DNA of 8,999 bases, taken from an uncultured Clostridia bacterium. GTDB lineage: Bacteria; Bacillota; Clostridia; Lachnospirales; Lachnospiraceae. The translations under genes and the position numbers were made by a program. Shown piece after piece: positions 5,104 through 8,999 of this stretch. The notes beneath the pieces are model-generated. The model did no database searches. It saw only the letters and a list, made by a program, of their open reading frames with translations, and was not told the origin of the DNA. Numbering within the stretch: the first letter of the stretch is position 1; each line of letters begins with the position of its first letter. The stretch spans positions 1-8,999 of the forward strand of contig CAMJIC010000096.1 of the NCBI GenBank assembly GCA_946405675.1, in the 5' to 3' direction.

Positions 5104-7227
5104 TCACACGATACGATGAAACTTTTTTTCAATCTCCGACTTTGACATGGCAATGATCGTCGGACGCCCATGAGGACAGTTGTATGGATTATCCAGCTCC
5201 AAAAGCTGCGTAATCAGCGCATCCGCCTCCTGAACGCTCAGCCTTGTGTTACCCTTCACTGCTGCCTTGCACGCCATCGTCGCGATGCGCATGGTAATGG
5301 CTTCCACTGACATCTTTCCCGTTTCCGCGGAAAGGCTGTCCAGCATTTCTATGAAATATTCCTTCTCTGTCAGGCCAAACAGATCCTGCGGGACGGCGCT
5401 GATGATGTAGTCGTGCCCACCGAAGGGTTCGATCTCAAATCCGATCCTTTGAAAGGATTCCATGTGATCCTTCAAAAGCGTTTCCTCGGCAAGGGACAGG
5501 GTAACAATCAGGCCGGGGCTGAGCATCTGCGAGGCTGCTTCCTTCCTGCGGTACCGATCCATCAGCCGTTCAAACATGACCTTTTCATGGGCGGCATGCT
5601 GATCGATGATGTACATGCTGTTTTGGTATTCAACAATCCAGTATGTCTCGAACAGCTGGCCGATGATCTTGTGCTGTTCCCGGGCCTGCGTACTCAGAAA
5701 CGGGGCAGCAGCCGGTATCTTTTGGGCAGCATCAGCGGTATCCGGTTTTTCTTCTGCATCTTGGTTCCCTCTGAACCCCTCTTCTGACTGAAAAGAAGAT
5801 TGAGTGGAAGGTTCTCCTGGTGCTCCGCCTGCAGGCGCCGGCAGATCTGCCTTTCCAGCTTTACCGTCTGCCAGGGCTGCGTTTCCGGAAAACACCTCAT
5901 CAAAGATGGACATCTGGCTGACTTCTCTCAGGAACTGGTTCGACTGTCGGATTTTCTCCGCGTCATGGTGTTCAGCTGAAGGCCGGTATGAAGGCCGGTC
6001 TTTCTCCGCGTCATGGTGCGCATCCGATGGGCGGTCATACTGCCTGGCATAAGGGGAATTTCCCTGGCCCGTTCCGTCCAGGTAGCCGGACGGCGTGTTG
6101 TGCTGCCTGCGAAGCTCCTCAAAAGGTTCCGGAACATCCTTTGCCTTCTCAGCATCCAATGCCTTTTTCCGGTCTGCCTTCCTTTGTGCGTCCGCTGCGG
6201 CTGCACCCTGGAAGGAGGTGTCGATCACAAGATCCTGATGGGTAAGCTTCTCCTTTACGGCTGACCGGATAAAGTCATAGATCACGGGCCCGTTGGTAAA
6301 CCGCACCTGCGCCTTGGCAGGGTGGACGTTGACATCCACATCCGTTCCCGGCAATGTCAGGGAGAGAATTACAAAGGGGAACCTGTGCTGCATCAGGAAG
6401 GTCTCATAGCCTTCCTCTACCGCCTTGGAGAAAACACTGTTGTAGACCAGGCGCCCGTTGACATACAGGATCTCATTGGTACGGTTCCCCCTGCTGACGG
6501 AAGGCTTACCGATCCATCCCTCCAGGGACAGTCCATGTTCTTCATCCGTCCTGGAAACCTGCAGCAGGTTGTTCCGGACATCCCTGCCGAATACGGAATG
6601 AATGACATCCGCCTGGCTTCCGAAACCGGAAGTGGAAAGCCTGGTAGAGGAATTCACCATGAATTTGACACTGATATGGGGATTGGACAGGGCAAGCCTT
6701 GCCACATAGTCGTTGATATACCCCGCCTCTGTCTGCGCGCTTTTCAGGAACTTTCTCCTGGCAGGGGTATTGTAGAACAGATCCCGCACGATAAAGGTGC
6801 TCCCCTCCGGCGCGCCGACCTCTTCAAACAGCCTCTCATTTCCGCCTTCGATCTTATACCGGATCCCCGTCAGGTTCTCCCGCACCTTCGTGATCAGCTC
6901 TACGCGGCTTACGGCGCTGATGCTGGAAAGCGCCTCCCCGCGGAACCCGAAGGAGCGGATACGCACAAGGTCTTCCACCTGCGTGATCTTGGATGTCGCA
7001 TGACGAAGGAAAGCACTGCGCACCTGGGACGGATCAATGCCCTCCCCATTGTCCGTAACCCGGATCATGGAGATCCCGCCGTCACGGATCTCAACCGTCA
7101 GCGCATTCGCGCCCGCGTCCAGCGCGTTTTCACAAAGCTCTTTTACAATAGAGCCCGGACGCTCAACGACCTCACCTGCGGCGATCTTGTCGATGGTTGC
7201 CTGCTCCAGTACATGAATCTCTCTCAT
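5104..7227 (-). CDS. mutL: DNA mismatch repair protein MutL, endonuclease type
   Basis: MutL (707 aa from ATG 7227) is the GHKL ATPase that links mismatch-bound MutS to strand incision. N-terminal ATPase motifs: IDKIAAGEVVERP near residues 12-24, ELCENALDAGA at 30-40 (catalytic Glu and Mg-binding Asn), DNGEGI at 59-64, RHATSKI at 75-81 and GFRGEAL at 94-100. The transducer domain ends near NVHPAK at 300-305. A poorly conserved linker of about 180 residues follows, containing a 16-residue imperfect repeat (HHDAEK twice) and a QMSIF pentapeptide. The C-terminal dimerisation domain carries the metal-binding endonuclease motif DQHAAHE at 542-548 with E553, then CPHGRP at 684-689 and a terminal FHR. 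This marks an endonuclease-active MutL as found in bacteria without MutH. The start was chosen by its ribosome binding site and by the family N-terminus. The gene probably shares an mRNA with mutS and miaA. Identity is certain. Confidence 0.98.
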   Translation of the reverse strand: MREIHVLEQATIDKIAAGEVVERPGSIVKELCENALDAGANALTVEIRDGGISMIRVTDNGEGIDPSQVRSAFLRHATSKITQVEDLVRIRSFGFRGEALSSISAVSRVELITKVRENLTGIRYKIEGGNERLFEEVGAPEGSTFIVRDLFYNTPARRKFLKSAQTEAGYINDYVARLALSNPHISVKFMVNSSTRLSTSGFGSQADVIHSVFGRDVRNNLLQVSRTDEEHGLSLEGWIGKPSVSRGNRTNEILYVNGRLVYNSVFSKAVEEGYETFLMQHRFPFVILSLTLPGTDVDVNVHPAKAQVRFTNGPVIYDFIRSAVKEKLTHQDLVIDTSFQGAAAADAQRKADRKKALDAEKAKDVPEPFEELRRQHNTPSGYLDGTGQGNSPYARQYDRPSDAHHDAEKDRPSYRPSAEHHDAEKIRQSNQFLREVSQMSIFDEVFSGNAALADGKAGKADLPAPAGGAPGEPSTQSSFQSEEGFRGNQDAEEKPDTADAAQKIPAAAPFLSTQAREQHKIIGQLFETYWIVEYQNSMYIIDQHAAHEKVMFERLMDRYRRKEAASQMLSPGLIVTLSLAEETLLKDHMESFQRIGFEIEPFGGHDYIISAVPQDLFGLTEKEYFIEMLDSLSAETGKMSVEAITMRIATMACKAAVKGNTRLSVQEADALITQLLELDNPYNCPHGRPTIIAMSKSEIEKKFHRIV
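5953..6018. repeat. Short in-frame tandem repeat in the mutL linker
   Basis: An 18-base sequence, TTTCTCCGCGTCATGGTG, occurs at 5953-5970 and again at 6001-6018, a period of 48 bases or exactly 16 codons. In the protein this gives two HHDAEK blocks within RPS-rich sequence, at about residues 404-426. Between the copies AAGGCCGGT is itself repeated 12 bases apart. The unit keeps frame, so copy number could change without breaking mutL. Confidence 0.8.
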
Positions 7228-7236
7228 GAAGCATTT

Positions 7237-7241
7237 CCTCC
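7237..7241 (-). promoter_or_regulatory. Ribosome binding site that fixes the mutL start
   Basis: On the minus strand GGAGG lies nine bases before ATG at 7227. A longer in-frame start (TTG at 7248) would place this site inside the coding region and has no Shine-Dalgarno of its own, so ATG 7227 is preferred. Confidence 0.85.
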
Positions 7242-7246
7242 GTTTC

Positions 7247-7328
7247 AAGTCACATCCCTGCTGCCGAAAAGGGGGTGGATGAGGGCGAAGCCTCCCACTC
7301 AGGCCGGCCCGCTGGCGGGGTGTGACTT
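7247..7328. repeat. Inverted repeat filling the mutS-mutL spacer
   Basis: Two 12-base arms, AAGTCACATCCC at 7247-7258 and GGGGTGTGACTT at 7317-7328, are complementary at 11 of 12 positions. The odd position is a G-T wobble in a plus-strand transcript and a C-A mismatch in the minus-strand mRNA. The 58 bases between them are rich in further short dyads: an 8-base palindrome GGCCGGCC, and on the mRNA strand a GTGG...CCAC hairpin closed by a GGC-TTC-GCC tip. The arm nearer mutL ends five bases before the mutL ribosome binding site. No U-run follows, so it is not a standard intrinsic terminator. It could be an mRNA-processing or translation-control structure, or a small palindromic repeat element of the REP or MITE kind. 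The structure is seen directly; its role is unknown. Confidence 0.7.
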
Positions 7329-7338
7329 TTACTTCCCG

Positions 7339-8999
7339 TCACTTCATTTCAGGCTCCCACCGGTTTTTCAGCTTATTCTGCAAAGCATAAAGCGTATTCA
7401 TGGCCTCGATCGGCGTCAGCGTTGTGACATCGATCTCCTTCAGCTCACGGAGAACATCCTCGTCCGTCACAGCCCCCACAAAGGACATCTGATGCATGTC
7501 CACTTCATCGACCTTTTTCTTCTTCCGCCTCGGCGCAGGGCTTTGTTCCGGTTCAGCCGCCGCGCTTTCCGTAATATCATGTGCGCTCAGCTCCTCCGCC
7601 AGATTCTTTGCCCGTTCAATGACACTGTCCGGAACCCCTGCAAGCTTTGCCACCTGGATCCCATAGCTTCGGTCCGCGCCGCCCTTTACGATCTTACGCA
7701 AAAAGACGATGTCATCCCCCTTCTCCCTGACCGCGATACAGTAATTAATGACGCCGGGGATCTTTCCCTCCAGCTCCGTCAGCTCGTGGTAATGGGTCGC
7801 AAAAAGCGTCTTCGCGCCGATCTGCCTGGGATCCGCAATATGCTCCACGACAGCCCAGGCAATGGACAGGCCGTCATACGTAGAAGTACCTCTTCCGATC
7901 TCATCCAGGATCAGCAGGGAGTTTCTGGTCGCCTGCCTCAGGATCAGCGCCACCTCACTCATTTCCACCATGAAGGTGGACTGCCCGCTTGCCAGGTCAT
8001 CCGAAGCCCCTACTCTGGTAAAGATCCTGTCCACCAGACCGATGTTTGCCGAGGAAGCCGGGACAAAGGAGCCAATCTGAGCCATGAGGACGATCAGCGC
8101 GCTTTGCCGCATATAAGTAGACTTTCCGGCCATATTGGGGCCGGTGATGATACTGACCCTGTTCTTCCGGTTATCCAGCAAAGTATCATTGGGGACGAAC
8201 AGGTCTCCGCCGGACATCTGCTCCACGACAGGATGGCGCCCTCCCTTGATATCGATCAGCCCTTTTTCATTGATCTTCGGGCGTACATAACGGTTCTGCT
8301 CCGCAACCAGGGCAAGGGCTGAGAATACATCCACTCCCGCGATCGCGCGGGCGGTTTTCTGGATCCGCGGCGTATGGCTTGCGATCTCCTCCCGGATCTG
8401 GGTGAACAGCTCATATTCCAGAGAATTCAGGCGGTCAGACGCGCCCAGGATCGTTTCCTCCAGTTCCTTGAGCTTTGGCGTGATGTACCTCTCTGCATTG
8501 ACAAGGGTCTGCTTGCGGGTATAATCCGCCGGAACCTTGTCACGGAAGCTGTTGGGAACCTCCAGGTAATAGCCGAAGACCTTGTTGAACTTCAGCTTCA
8601 TCTTGGCAATCCCGGTACGCTCCTTCTCCTCCTTCTCCACGTCCGCAAGCCAGCTTTTCCCGTCACGCTCAGCCGCGCGCAGCCGGTCCACCTGCTCATT
8701 GTACCCGTCCTTGATGAATCCCGCCTCCCGGATCGTCATGGGGGGATCATCGATGATGGAGCGTGTAATCAGGCTGCAGATATCCTGAAGCTCATCGATC
8801 TCTTCATACAGCTTTCTCAGAAGAGGTGCCTGATATTCCCCAAGCGCACGGCGGATGGCGGGCAGCATCTCCAGGGAGGTCCGGAATGCGATCAGGTCCC
8901 TGGGATTCGCTGTGCGGTAGGAAACCCTGGAAATGAGCCGCTCCAGGTCATAGACCGGCTGCAGGTATTCCCGGATCTCCTCGCGGGTAATGGCATTGG
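7339..8999 (-). CDS. mutS: DNA mismatch repair protein MutS (N-terminus off window)
   Basis: MutS is the ATPase that binds mismatches and small loops and then recruits MutL. The reading frame stays open to the right window edge, so 552 codons are visible and roughly 300 N-terminal residues, including the mismatch-binding Phe-x-Glu domain, lie outside (estimated from usual family length). In visible numbering, the core/lever region opens with a VYDLERLISRVSYRTANPRD segment near residues 15-34. Clamp-domain helices follow. The ABC-type ATPase has Walker A GPNMAGKST at about 286-294, Walker B LLILDEIGRGTSTYDG at about 361-376, and the THYHEL loop near 401. After the ATPase comes a variable tail with a basic PRRKKKK patch, a QMSFV pentapeptide resembling the beta-clamp binding motif, and a C-terminal helical segment ending TLYALQNKLKNRW, like the usual MutS tail. 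The stop is TGA. It is first of the genes visible here, and its promoter must lie upstream, outside the window. Identification is certain from motifs. Confidence 0.98.
   Translation of the reverse strand, partial: NAITREEIREYLQPVYDLERLISRVSYRTANPRDLIAFRTSLEMLPAIRRALGEYQAPLLRKLYEEIDELQDICSLITRSIIDDPPMTIREAGFIKDGYNEQVDRLRAAERDGKSWLADVEKEEKERTGIAKMKLKFNKVFGYYLEVPNSFRDKVPADYTRKQTLVNAERYITPKLKELEETILGASDRLNSLEYELFTQIREEIASHTPRIQKTARAIAGVDVFSALALVAEQNRYVRPKINEKGLIDIKGGRHPVVEQMSGGDLFVPNDTLLDNRKNRVSIITGPNMAGKSTYMRQSALIVLMAQIGSFVPASSANIGLVDRIFTRVGASDDLASGQSTFMVEMSEVALILRQATRNSLLILDEIGRGTSTYDGLSIAWAVVEHIADPRQIGAKTLFATHYHELTELEGKIPGVINYCIAVREKGDDIVFLRKIVKGGADRSYGIQVAKLAGVPDSVIERAKNLAEELSAHDITESAAAEPEQSPAPRRKKKKVDEVDMHQMSFVGAVTDEDVLRELKEIDVTTLTPIEAMNTLYALQNKLKNRWEPEMK

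Noticed and set aside
5061..5171. A 37-residue N-terminal extension of MiaA overlapping the end of mutL
   Set aside because: The extension has no family similarity, and the ATG at 5060 has a properly placed GGAGA and gives normal MiaA length.
7228..7248. A seven-residue extension of MutL from a TTG codon
   Set aside because: It would contain the GGAGG ribosome binding site of the ATG at 7227, and the MutL family normally begins at this ATG-type position.
6322..8322. A 666-codon open frame on the plus strand, antisense across mutL and mutS
   Set aside because: It lies opposite two certain genes and spans their spacer. Its product is rich in His, Arg, Asp, Pro and Cys with no recognisable motif, as expected for an antisense shadow of mid-GC coding sequence.

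Overview
This window reads as chromosomal core sequence from a low-to-mid G+C Gram-positive bacterium. G+C is in the mid-50s percent by eye. All seven genes are on the minus strand, so the order of transcription runs from high to low coordinates. The gene set (mutS-mutL-miaA followed by a YnbB/'methionine gamma-lyase family' PLP enzyme), the strong AGGAG-type ribosome binding sites and the endonuclease-type MutL point to Bacillota, most likely class Clostridia and possibly a Lachnospiraceae-like lineage. That placement is inference from gene order and protein style, not from a database search.

First transcription block, 8999 down to 2293: mutS (cut by the right window edge), mutL, miaA, a YnbB-family PLP enzyme and trmL. 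Spacing is 111 bases from the mutS stop to the mutL start, holding an inverted repeat of about 82 bases. It is 43 bases from mutL to miaA, 17 from miaA to the PLP gene, and zero from the PLP gene to trmL (TAA directly followed by ATG). MutS recognises mismatches and recruits MutL, which here carries the complete endonuclease motif. MiaA isoprenylates A37 and TrmL 2'-O-methylates the wobble base 34, so the operon holds two enzymes acting on the same tRNA anticodon loop. The PLP enzyme between them has no settled physiological role.

Spacer 2076-2292: a near-perfect 13-bp inverted repeat just after trmL, then a good sigma-A-type promoter (TTGCCT, 17 bp, TATAAT) directed at the next gene pair.

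Second block, 2075 down to 81: a hemolysin III/PAQR-type seven-helix membrane protein and a HI0933-family FAD-binding protein, 24 bases apart and probably co-transcribed from that promoter. The last 80 bases at the left edge hold no feature I can support.

This is essentially a housekeeping region; I see no phage, defence, CRISPR or transposase gene. The points most worth a second look are the inverted repeats in the two spacers, a tandem repeat plus a clamp-binding-like pentapeptide in the MutL linker, and the MiaA/TrmL pairing around the uncharacterised PLP enzyme.
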